A DNA stretch of 64,000 bases from Ficedula albicollis (lineage: Eukaryota; Chordata; Aves; Passeriformes; Muscicapidae), in assembly GCF_000247815.1 (NCBI RefSeq), contig NC_021673.1:49350069-49414068 (forward strand), in the 5' to 3' direction. This document shows, piece by piece, positions 27,366 through 38,954 of this stretch (position 1 is the stretch's first letter; the number at the start of each line of letters is the position of its first letter). The translations under genes were made by a program, and so were the position numbers. The notes under the pieces were generated by a model. The model was given only the letters and a program-made list of their open reading frames with translations. It was not told where the DNA came from and did no database searches.

Positions 27366-29568
27366 CCTTGAAGTGAGATGAGAAAGGAAAGCAGAAGAAC
27401 CATGGCAGGCTTAGGCTGCTGTGCCTGTGTATGTTTGGTCCTTTCATTAAATCCCAAGTTCTGTTAAATATGCACTCATCAGCCAGTGATGCACAGTATA
27501 AAACCAGAAGAGAATATAAGCATAACACAGATGTCCTTGCTTTACAACTCCCTTTGCAAAACCAGACTTGGAAAAACCTGACCTGCTGACACCTTCAGGA
27601 GCTGCAAAATGTCTACACTGCTGAACATGAAAGACTGCAGTGAGTATTAATCTCATTAACATGTGAAGCTGCTGGAAAGTCTTACAGTCTGAGTCTTTGT
27701 CCAATACCCAAACTCAAGAGTATTTCTCCCCACAGACGGAAACACTGATAAATATATTAGACAGGTATTTCAGTCAATGCATGTTTGATGACACATTACA
27801 TCAGCTAAACAAAAATTTAATCCCTCAAAATTTACAGCCACTTAAAAAATAAAATAATAATTTTAAAAAGGCAGTAATCTGTGTTCCTATGTCCAGTTTA
27901 CAAGCCTGCTGTGTGGTTTGAAAACTTATACCTTCAGTCAGGATTTATTGCAGGGTATAATTTGCTAGGCAGTTCTTTCAACAGCAGTCTTGCCTGTAGT
28001 AGTTTCCCTCCCAAATAGTTATTTTTAATCCAGACCATTTTGCTACAGCTTGGCTCATCCCACAGCTACAAAACAGCAGTACAAATACATCTGAAGGGTA
28101 AGGAGGGCACTTGCTTTAGTCTTAGCACAGCTAAAAGAAAATATTATAAAAAACACGAATGCTCCCTGTCTGTTTCAACAGAACATAAAATGCTTTAGTT
28201 TAAATACCTTCTGCAGTAGAGTAAGTTAAACCATTAAACTTAAAAACCATCAAAACAAAACAAACCACAAGGGCAGTGACTGTTAATTTTCCTGTGTTCT
28301 GATCTGCGCAGGCATATGTGAGCCTGTCCATTTAGAATCCTTTTCATTACTACAGCAACTGTGTACATGTGTTTATATCAACTTAAACTTGTCTTTGCTT
28401 TTAAACTTAATTTGGTCCATAAACAACAAATACCACATGAATAAAAGACAAGCTGACAAATTCGATAGCTAGAAGTTGGTTTTTTTAAAGTGGCATAACA
28501 TGTGATATGTGCCACAGATCACATCACTGCAAAAAATAAAGACCATAACCCCAAAATGCTGAAGATTAAACCACAAGCTTTTGGAAATCTAGTATATAGC
28601 TGTAGTTAGACAATAAGGATTCCAAGTCCCATAAGCCATTAACCACGCAGCACATAATACTGCCCAATCTGCACTGCCCAATAAACTACTGGATTCTAGA
28701 AAGCAGTTAATTTTTCTGCGAAAAATATACAATATATCTTATACAAGACCCTCAGAGACCATTTGTGCTCCATTTCAAAGACCACTTACTGCTTTTGCTT
28801 TACCTCCTAACACTATTTACTTCCTTGAATCCAAGGGAACATGAGCACATCAATGAGGGGATTTGAACTGATTTCACTTTTCTTTCTCTCAGGAGATGGT
28901 GTGGGTATTGTTGACTTCTTCCTGTGTAGTAGAGCTTGACACTGAGTGCAAATCTCTTACTTGAAATTAAATGCTTATTGTTAGAGCATAATTTAATAAT
29001 GCAACAATCCAGTAGATACTTGTCAGCTGCACTTTCCACATTGGTCCTGAATTTCACCAATCATGAAATTGTGTATGAATGAGTGTATTTTTAGAGGTCA
29101 GCTTTCAATTTCATGTCAGAAAAGCCAACTGGTATTAGAAAAAATCCCATTCAGAATAAAAACTATAAAAAATGGAAATAAAGTAAAAGCATTTTTTACA
29201 TTTGGGTTTAACCACACATGTTATCAGTAACACGAAATTTAAAACATAGTTTTTAGGTGATATCACTTAAATATCAGCTTTCAAATATACTTTCAATGGG
29301 TTACTGAAATTCCAATTAATAGAGAAGAAACTAGGACACCAATCTCCCCAAACTTCATGGCACAGGCGGTACTTGTGACTCCCTCCTTTGCTCACCCTCA
29401 GTCCTGACCAGCCCATTGTTAAGGGAAATTAAAAAAACATATCTCATTGATAATTAATATACTATCCTAGCAGCCTGGACCTCTTGAGATATTTAATTTC
29501 TCAACTCAGAAAAGAGCACGAAAACAGCCCACACAGAAGTAACGCCAGAGTTTAAGCAGGATACTTAC

Positions 29569-29738
29569 TCTGTGCCACTTTCAACCATTTGCGTTAGGAG
29601 GGAAATCCCATCCAGGTTTATAAATTCTTGGGCAAACGTAACATCCCGTGAGTAGTTGGCTAAGTCTTTCAGTGCTTCTAACTTTGCATCCATACTAGAA
29701 GACTGGATCCTCTCATGGAGCTGCTGTGCATTTTGAGT
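29569..29738 (-). CDS. ELMO1: ELMO1 coding exon (fifth coding exon, 170 nt)
   Basis: The largest exon in the window. Its acceptor ends CATAG and its donor is GTAAGT on the minus strand. It encodes 56 codons plus two bases (GA) of a split Glu codon. Recognisable stretches in order are [39 protein letters not shown] and [17 protein letters not shown]. This is about residues 82-137 of ELMO1, the linker after the N-terminal domain and the first helices of the ELMO inhibitory/ARM-repeat region. The ELMO2 equivalent (RQLMERTQSSSMETRL) is clearly different. There are no stops or frameshifts. Confidence 0.97.
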
Positions 29739-32700
29739 CTATGAGAGAAACAAAACACACAAAACAAAAGCAACAAAACAGCTTTCATTACAATAAAAAT
29801 CATGAGTAAAATGTCAGTGTAAGGACAAGGAACAATGGCCATGTTTAATATTAATGATATTTAACTTCCATACTCAGAAAATACTAAGTAGCTTAAATGC
29901 AAATTACTTTTGTATTTAATTTACTCATGTATTATTCCATTATTACCTATGATTATTTGGACTCTTGCAGAATCATTAGCTGAGCAATGGTGTTAGATGT
30001 CCCATTGTCTCACGCAAAATGTAAGACAAAGACATTACCAAAGACAGCCTTTGGCTTGAAGAGCTTATGTGTCACATCAATAAAGGAGAAATGAAAATAA
30101 AACAAACTGCATCAGACAATCTCAGTGAAATAACAGTGGAACTTCTTTTCCTGTCAACACTTACTTAGGTTATACACTTCTCATCACCTTTAGCAACAAA
30201 GACCACATACTGTCCTAACCATGTTACATCAAGAGAGACCAAATTCAGACCTTCCTGTTCCTTGCTCCCCCTCTTCTTTTCTTCACAGTCAGTTGAAACA
30301 CTCACATATTCCCTTGACAAGGAGTGTAGAATAATTACTTCTTACATAATACTATATTATCTGTCATACATCTTTTTGCATGTTCAATATCCTCATGTTA
30401 TGCTATTTTGGTCATTAATGCTTCAAACAGAGGATCAGTTAGTGAAATTCAAAATGGACACTGATGATAAAAAGCTAAAGAAATACTTAATGCATATTAA
30501 ACTACTTCTCTCTTTAACCATACAAATACTTTAAAATACATATCACATTTTCAATTTGATGCTTTCACTTACGTGAGCAGAATACCCAAAAGCATGAGTT
30601 AATAGCTGGCTAGGCGATACTTTTCTTAGAAAAAATAATCCTCCTCCCTACACATTGAGATATTTGCAAAATTCTGTTTGCTAAAATTCATTTCTTACCT
30701 GCACTCAAGGAAAGGTGAATGAGAAGCTATGTGTCATTAGGGAAACAAATTAAATGTAAATTTATTTTCTCTGAGTTGATGCTTATTCTTTCTCAGCTGG
30801 ATAATAAATAGAGAAGAAAGGGCTCTGCTGACAGACAATTCCAATTCCTTTTCTGCTCAAGTAATTAATGTACTCTTCACAGAGATGATCATCTCTGAAG
30901 ATCAAGATTCTGAGAAAACACTCATTTTTAGTGCAAGTGAACATTTAAACATGGAGCCTAGAAAAATAACCAACACAGTTTTGTTACAGATACAGCTGCC
31001 TAGCTACATAACTTTGATTGCTTAAAAAACATGAATAAATTAAATGTCCGAATCTCCTCAAATATCAGCAAGGTCTGCTACTTTTGTTTTTACAATGGTG
31101 GTGCTAAGTGCATGGTCTCCAGTCAGCATTTGACCAGAACAAATGCAGTAAGGAGCGTGTATGCGGGAGAAATACTTTCTAGTTAGTATGACTGTGGTTA
31201 ACATAGTGTTGAAAAGAAACGGAGTATCTTTAGTCCTGAGCTTTTTTATGCTTTAAGTATAGGTTGGTGCAGCCATAGCAGTTCCATTACCTATAAAAAG
31301 GCAGAATCAAAAAAGATTCAAAAGATCTTTCTGCCACTGAAGGTTATCTACTCTATCAATGGATTTGAGCTGTAATGGGGAAACAATACAGCCTCTCTGT
31401 AATGACAATGGCTGTCTAAATGGAAACTAAAAGACTATTCTCTCAAGCTTAAGCCGGTGATAAGGTAAATCATTTTCTGAAGCCCATGGAAGAAGTAAAA
31501 ATAGATACCACTTACTTTAAATTTCCAGGATAACTACCAAAAAGTTCCCCCAGCCCTTTCCTTTCATGATGAAAAAAAGCTTTGCTAAAGTAATCTTCTA
31601 TAATCAGCTACAAAAATGCACTGCTATTATTACCCAAACCAGAAGTTTAACAGCCAACTCCTACCTTACCAAGTTACATCCTTCACGGAGCCATTCCTGA
31701 CTCTAGCATAGCAACCCAGGAAGACTCAGAGAAGCAAAATATCCTCAAAACATTACTGTTTTGCTGAATACATGCAATGTCTGAATTCCTGCCCACCTTC
31801 GGGAAAAACTTCAATACTGGCATGGCAGCTGCATTCCCCTAACTTGGGAAATGATTGCCCAGATTTAACCTTAAACCTATTAAATCTGTGCACATGGCCT
31901 TCTCCAACCTGCCATAGTTCTTGGAAGCTAACACCCCCACTATCTGCCTACTGAAGGAAGTTCGACTGAACTCAAAAGTTCTTCCAGCTTTCCACAGGAA
32001 CCCAGTCCTCTAAAAACTCCTGGATTCGGTGAAAATGGAAAAAATAGGAAAGATGAACAAAACAACTGGTTCAGAGTGACCGAGCAGCTCTCCTGAGCTG
32101 CTTTACCAAGAAGTCTGAGTGGGCAAACCTTGGGCAGCAGAGCTGTGGCCAAATAGATGGAGACTGTAATTTCCTGTGTATTACAACAGGAAGCAAGGAA
32201 AACATGAGCAGAGCCAGGAGAACATCCTCCTCCAAACCCCTTCATAACACACTGTGCTGTGTAAACAATGCTTTATGATCAGGTTCATCCTTCCTCTCGA
32301 GGAGAGATCCTGCCCCAGCAGAAACACCTGGGGCTGGTGAACTGCTGCTATTGGCCAACAAAACTTCCATTACACATGTATTCACACCAAGCATGAAAAG
32401 AGCTAACCCTCCCTCTCACCAAACCAAAGAACACCAGGACACAGATGTACATTAGCAGCTCACCTACACTGCACAACACCAGCATGTGCAGGACCAACCT
32501 ATCAACTGATATATATTAATCCTCTTTCCTCTGCAGTCAGTGAGAGCTTTGAAATTTACCAGACTAAAACCAAAATATTATCTTAGATCAGAGACAGCTT
32601 GGAACCCCCTACAGAGCACAAAAATCCATACTATAAGTGTTTCAGCCCTGTTTTAAGCACATAGAAGAGTGCTTACTAGCATCATAGGCTTTGTCTGATT

Positions 32701-33017
32701 ATGCCAATGTTCTACCAGCAAAGTTTACACACAGCTGCAGTTTTCTTACATTAAATGAGTTTTACAAGACACTGCATCCAATAAACCTTGCTCCTTCTAC
32801 TCTCAGATGAGAAAAGAACAAACAAAGAGCACAGGAGATCTTGATTAAAGGGGTAAGCATATATTTTTGTCTCAGCAAGAGTGCTGGCACACGTCTCACT
32901 GGCAACATGGACAAAAGTAATAATGTCTGCTGTCATCCCAAATGCCTGACATGTGAAAATATTGCCTTGGTTAACATTATGCAGTTCTCACAAGCCTTCT
33001 AATTCTTGTTGCCATAG

Positions 33018-33218
33018 CACTCATACATGCTTATGCAATGTATGGCTCACTTATAACTGCATTAGAAAATGAAACCCGGATGAAATATGTTCGGAGTGCT
33101 TACCAGGGAGCTATTTTAATGAATTGCATGCCATCAGTGGATAGACAGAAAGCACAGCTCATTAAAGCACTAGCAGAGCTGGCTGCCATGTCTGTATTCT
33201 TACCGAAATATCATTCAG
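33018..33218 (+). other. Exon-like plus-strand segment of unknown identity (201 nt)
   Basis: An open segment is bounded by a pyrimidine-rich acceptor-like stretch (CTTCTAATTCTTGTTGCCATAG) and a donor-like CAG/GTAGGA. It translates without stops, including LIHAYAMYGSLITALENETR, MKYVRSAYQGAILMNCMPSV and DRQKAQLIKALAELAAMSVF. The amino-acid composition is protein-like and the predicted character is helical. The length is a multiple of three, entering in phase 2 and leaving in phase 1. It lies opposite an ELMO1 intron. I do not recognise the family and no partner exon was found, so it could be a chance ORF, an antisense transcript exon or a decayed gene fragment. Confidence 0.3.
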
Positions 33219-36200
33219 GTAGGAGTAAATATAAATATATAAACCTTCACAACTGAGAATCATTAGAGGGAATTAACAGAAATATGGCTGCTCAAGTAAA
33301 TGAAAGGCAGAATTAACTGCTCTCCTCTTTAGAAAGGAAAGAAAGAAGATGGAAAGCTTGTAAAACATGTGCTGTTGAAGTCCCAGCATTTCAAAAAGCT
33401 GTCAAGTGGCATAAAACTCATGTGTAGTCTTAAATTACTTGCTCCAAGGACATCCAGAAAGGTTGCCCTTAGGGAGTAGCAGTGCTTAAAAGGAGCAGCT
33501 TGATGAGATTGTCAACTTACAGAGAAAAAAAATGACCTAAATCCAGGATGTGACTTTCTCAGAGACTCAAATAGCCATTTGGAGGTTAAGAATCCCAAGA
33601 TCATCCTAACAAGGAATTCTACTTATTATACTTATTAATTATAATTTCTTTGCCATTGAATACTTTATGCAAACTTTGAAAGCAATTTAGTAACCAGACA
33701 TACACAGGGCTTCTGTACAGAATATAAAATACAGCAAGGAAGAACAAGAGGAAGAACAAAGATCCAAATGCAACCACTATCAAACATGAGTGTGCTATGG
33801 AAGAAAGTTGGACCCTTGATTTAAATTGCTGGTTTTCCATTATGTAATCAGTTGTCTCCTTTAACCTTTACAAAAAGCAAATAAAACACGAGTATTGTGA
33901 TCTACCCTGTAGATTTAGTCACATTAGTCAATATTTTGCTAGAAAAAGAGATACAGACCATCAGTAACTACCAAATAGAGCTTTTTCCTTACCAAATAGG
34001 TGCATTTCTGTGGTTTAATTTAAACCACTTAGTGTTGAAATACCATGGTGGCTTAAAGTGCTGCCTTTTCCTGGATTGTTGTTGCCATTTCACCTATAAC
34101 TGCATATATGGCAGGGAGCAATGGGGGAGCGGATACATTACATAATCATCATTGTGCACATCCACCTTCAGCAAACCCACCAAGGCTGACTAGCATCTGA
34201 TGCCAAGTAAGCAACAAGAATCTATTTTAATCAATACATACATTACTGCTTAACATTTTTTGCATGAACACTGAAGCACAGGTTCTGCAACTGAAGCACA
34301 GTTTCTGCAACTTGAGCCCTGTACAGTTGTGATACACAGAGAGGTGCTGTGAAATCATTATAGGCTATTAATGAGGCAGAAACAGGGAAATGGTTATCTC
34401 TAGAGTCTTGCACTAAACCAATGACAAAAGCATTACAGATTCATAAGCCAAACGTATTTCATAAATATGCTTTAAAATAAGTTTATGTAATCACTATCCA
34501 CTTCTCAACACTTTATAAGCATTTTTTTCTTCTATATGCATTTGAAACAATCTCTTCCACTTACTATTCAAAATGTGCCTTTTGAAACCTTAAAACATCA
34601 GATTAAACCTTTCTCTATTAAAAGACAAACCCCAACTCCACTTCTCAAATCTACTATAATCAGATAAATATAAAAGTGACTAATTGACCCCCATGGTCAG
34701 TGTTTCTGGTATTAGATTCATTTAGCAATTAATTCACCATTACACAATAAATATAATCACAATTTTTGGTTGAACTGCAAAAAGTTATGCATTTATAGAA
34801 CTTCAAATACATGTTCAAGCAACTGTAGATCAAAAATTATAAATCAGATCCTTGAAATTTTACTTAGAGGATTCAGATGTATAAGCAGAAATAGGTTAAA
34901 AACTTTGTATTTCCTTATCTGTTTAGATCCCGTATAAATAAAAAGAGCATGTTCCTCATATCTGTAGAGGCATTCAGAGAAAATACTATGATGACTATTA
35001 TTGAACACCTTTATTTACATGATTACTCATTGTATAAATGGTAATACATCTGCCTACAAACAAGTTACAGGTTTGAGAACTCAACTGATCTTTGACCTAC
35101 AGATCAAAACACGACAAAATGCAAGTGATCAGACCCCACAAATATCACATCAGAAAACCCCACTTTACCCAGAGTTTAAGGTGTATATATACCTCATAAG
35201 CAAGGCATTTTTTGTAAGTGCCCAAGAGTCTGCTTTTAATAAACAGTAAGTGCTCAAATAATCAGTTCTGTTAGAAAAACATGACATTAAAAAAACAACA
35301 CTATTCCTTCAATCTAAATTTCCCAGTACTTTAGCATATTTTTAAAATGATTAGTCATTTTAAGAAGAAAATGAAAAAGGATTTGCAGGATCTGATTGAA
35401 GGAATCCTGCAGCTTCACACACTGAAAGGCTGTACTTTTCTTGCTGCATTGCAGGACACAAAAGTCCTTGTGGATCAGCTTCGCACTTGGGAGCAATTAC
35501 AGCTTGTTTATACACCTACCTACCACGCACTGGAATATCACAAAAGAGACAGTAGCAATACAGCATTTCAATTGTCACATATGTTCAAATACAAATAAAT
35601 GTTGCATAAGAAACTTTTTGTGCATCCCTTCAGAAATGCTAATGGACAAAGGGGGAAAACAGGTCACAGAAAACTGCAAAAACACACAATGGCCCAAGAG
35701 TCGGTAAGAAAGATAGGAGAGGTTAAAATAAATAAGAAAGATCATATAATACAAAGATAATATGGGAGAAATTCAATCTGCACTCAAGTTACCTAGGAAA
35801 CAGAGTGTCTGTGTGGTGAGCGATTTATAGAGAAAAAAAAAAGCATTGTTTAGAGAAAAAGTCTTTCAGAGAATCTCACAAACTTAGCAAACAGACCTAT
35901 AGAAATAAAAAAAACTTTTCAAATTCTCATCAGGCCTAATGACTGGCGTTTGCAAACTTCTAACTCAAAGAAACTTAAAATAAGCACATTGTAAATACCT
36001 CAATGCAAGCATTTATAATGGCTTTAGCAGCTCTGCCCTTGCAGTATTAACAATGGTTTTCAAATAAAGATCCCTGTATAGGCACACAAAATAATCTAAA
36101 TTTCAAAAAAAAAAAAAAAGAGAAAGTATTTCACATTTATATTCATGGAGTTAGATTTCAAATCCTCATTTTTAAAAAGTCAGCCCAAAAATGCTGGTTT

Positions 36201-38029
36201 ACTATTTCTAGATAAAACTACCTTTCTTTACTTTTTTTTTTTTTTAATCTTTAATAGTACTACTCTGGGTACACAAGCAACAAATAATTTGAGGCTAATA
36301 ATGACGAAACTCAAAAAGATTGCATCTCATCCTTCTCACACAATTTTCTATGACTTGGGCAATGCAACCCTAAAGGGTACAGCCAGACTACTGGCTGTCA
36401 CAGTTATAAGCTGCATAAAAATTAAGGGCTAGAAAAGCATTTTAAGTTCATGCAGTCTTCAGAACCAGTTAACACAACTCCTCTCAACTCTTCAAAGAAA
36501 ACTGTTTCCTCAAAAGGCTTGTGAAGCTCAGGACAATTTTTTTCCCCCCACAACAGCCAGGAAGTAGGCAGCTCAGGCCTCTCTGAAACTACAGAGACAT
36601 ATCCCAGAAACTGCATAATCCATATGCAGCTTCTATTAATTTCTTTCAATCTTTCTGTCCTTTCCCGAATTCTCTGCCTTTTCATAAAGCATTTTTTTAG
36701 TATGATTTTGGATTTTGGGGAAGAGGAAAGATAGTTTCATCTTTATCCTGTTGTGGGACAGAAAAAGCAGAGGGGGTGGGGGGAGTTCAGAATCTTGATA
36801 TTTTCGCATTATGAGAAAAACATTTCTCACCCAGCACTAACAGGATCTTTCCCATTTTGTAGGAGTGTATCATGCAGCCTGTTCTTCACATTATCTCTTC
36901 CAACTACTGATGTTCTCATAAAGAATTTCAGAGCAAATATGAAAACAGATTGTCTGTTAGCTTTTCAGCGTAAACAACCATTGTGTGGGTCACCAGTTTA
37001 AGAGCCACAGCTTGGAGGCCTTTATCTATTTTAGGTACTGCTATGATGACCGCTTTGACAGTACCTTAGAAAGCAAAGAGACTATTGTAGGGTGAGGACA
37101 CGCAGAATTTCAATTTTTACCTATTTAAAGAATACAAATATTTGGTAATCTGACAAAAACCAATCCATTCCTCCTTCCAAGATACCTCTCTGATTCTAGG
37201 AAAAGTTAACACAAAATTTTAAAACATCAGGAAATATTAAAATAAGCACTGGTTCAGGCATAAATATCACTACTGGAGAATAGAGAGTAGATCAGCCTTC
37301 TATCTTAAAAAAAGGATGGCTGAGTCACTCATAACTGCAGGCCAGTGCCAGAGCGGTCCATAATTTGTTAGGTACCAGGCAATATCTCAATATCCTAGGA
37401 ATTCCTGTCTTGATTAACTGACCCTAAGGCAAATCCCCAAAGAAACAGAACAAGCAGATGATAGTTCTGTGCAGTTATCATCTTGTGCTCCATCTTCATG
37501 ACCAAGTAGCAGAAAGTGTTGTACATCCAAGATTTGTATTTTGTGTTTGTAGGTCCCATTTCTGATTGCACAAGTGATCATAAAGACAGCCAGCCATCTC
37601 CACACAGTCACAGCACAGTCTCTCTTCAGTGTGGTTGCACAGTGCAACTGGTTGTGGATTTTGAGATGGGAGAATTGCATGAGTGCCTTATGGGGTTATT
37701 CCATGTTGTGGTTACACCAAAACATGACAAAGTGCATTTGGACTATTGCTGGTTCTTGATGAACCACACATCCTGTTTTGATTTCAAGAGATCCCAAGTG
37801 TGGGCAGTACTGGAGTGGATATTTGTTATTAAGAAGTCCCAGAGGTTAGAAGGAGCTGTTGCTGAGGTATCTGTTTCTGAGGAATTTCCATCAATTGGGG
37901 TTTAGTCCACCAGAAGTGGTTTTCCCATGCACAAGGCTGTTTTGGTGATATATGCCAAGAGGCTCTGGAATCACAGAGACCCTCACAGAGCCATGGTCTT
38001 AAACTGCTGGGGTTTTTTTGTTTTTTGGG

Positions 38030-38058
38030 TTTTTTTTTTTTGGGGGGGGGGGGGGGGG
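38030..38058. repeat. T12-G17 homopolymer pair
   Basis: Twelve T are followed by seventeen G on the plus strand, then GTTT repeats. Its polarity is opposite to that of the three poly-C runs and its length is ordinary for a homopolymer. Confidence 0.95.
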
Positions 38059-38154
38059 TTGTTTGTTTGTTTGGTTTTATATCTATAAAGCTTTGAATAT
38101 AATGAACATTGAAAATATGATGAAGAGTAATGGAAACCTCTTGTCTTTGCTCAG

Positions 38155-38256
38155 TTGGCTGCTGAGAAGTGCCTTCTGCTGAGAAGCTACTGGGTGGCAG
38201 GGTTTGGCCATAAGAGTGCTTCAAATCTGCAGAGGCTAGAACACTATTATGAAGAG
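38155..38256 (+). other. Exon-like plus-strand segment, weak (102 nt)
   Basis: The acceptor-like CTTGTCTTTGCTCAG precedes 34 open codons (LAAEKCLLLRSYWVAGFGHK, then SASNLQRLEHYYEE), and a donor-like GAG/GTAAAC follows. It is symmetric, phase 0 at both ends. Its phase does not fit joining directly to the segment at 33018-33218. No family is recognised, and chance is the simplest explanation. Confidence 0.2.
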
Positions 38257-38903
38257 GTAAACCATTTTAATGGCACACTAACTACATTTGTCATCAAGGA
38301 AATGGGATTGCTACTGCCTTAGACATACATCTTCCAGGACTAATAGTGGCTTTCAGCATGGTGGCAGCAGTACTGCTGAACTCAGCAGGAAAACAAGCCA
38401 TTACAGGGCAACCAGCAACTCTGCCGTGATTTTTAAGAGCTGGCAAAGGGACGGTGCAGGGGGAAAAGCCAACGACAAAGAAACTCCAGTAAAATCTCAA
38501 CATTACAGTTGCTAGTCACTCAAGACAAACGCAGAGATCAGGAAAGCTCTGACTTGAGCCACCCAGAAGAGCTCTCCATGATTCAAATCTCTGACTTCCT
38601 CCTGGATTCCTGGTTTTTAGTTCTGAGGCAGAAAAAGAGCAACTTGAGTGAGGCTGCAATGTCAGCAGGGAAGCAGAGATATCTTGTATGTGAAAACTGT
38701 GGAAGTGAGACACAAAAAACCCACCCAATTCTGCCAACAGTATCACCAAATGTCACTCATAGTTATTACTCCTGCATAACCTTTGCTCCTGGAGGATTGT
38801 GGAATACACTGTGGATCAAAGCTTAAAAGTACACACGAGTTCACAATGATTTACTAATCAAACATTCACTTTGAAGGAAGAGAAGAAAAGAACACTGACT
38901 CAC

Positions 38904-38954
38904 CGGAGATGTTGTTAATCGAAGGATGGCTCCGTTTTTTATTTCATTACGATT
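38904..38954 (-). CDS. ELMO1: ELMO1 coding exon (fourth coding exon, 51 nt)
   Basis: A 51-nt minus-strand exon of exactly 17 codons, phase 0 at both ends, so skipping it would keep the frame. The acceptor is TCTTTCAG and the donor is GTGAGT. It translates to NRNEIKNGAILRLTTSP. This matches about residues 65-81 of ELMO1, where mammals have Thr instead of Ala after NG. ELMO2 has SDIKNGTILQLAISP, so the ELMO1 assignment is firm. It encodes the end of the N-terminal ubiquitin-like/RhoG-binding fold. Flanking introns are about 11.6 kb upstream and 9.2 kb downstream. Confidence 0.95.

Larger units (their letters stand above)
29739..38903 (-). other. ELMO1 intron (about 9.2 kb)
   Basis: Intron between the 51-nt and 170-nt exons. 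It has no recognised transposable element. It contains an A15 run near 36104, a T12-G17 stretch at 38030-38058, and two plus-strand exon-like segments (33018-33218 and 38155-38256). A plus-strand ORF of 129 codons at 37516-37905 has no recognised family. The rest is AT-rich with nothing identified. Confidence 0.8.

Noticed and set aside
37516..37905. 129-codon plus-strand ORF
   Set aside because: No domain or family recognised, no good donor at its end, and it ends in an ordinary stop. I could not support it as a gene, although a protein search would be cheap.
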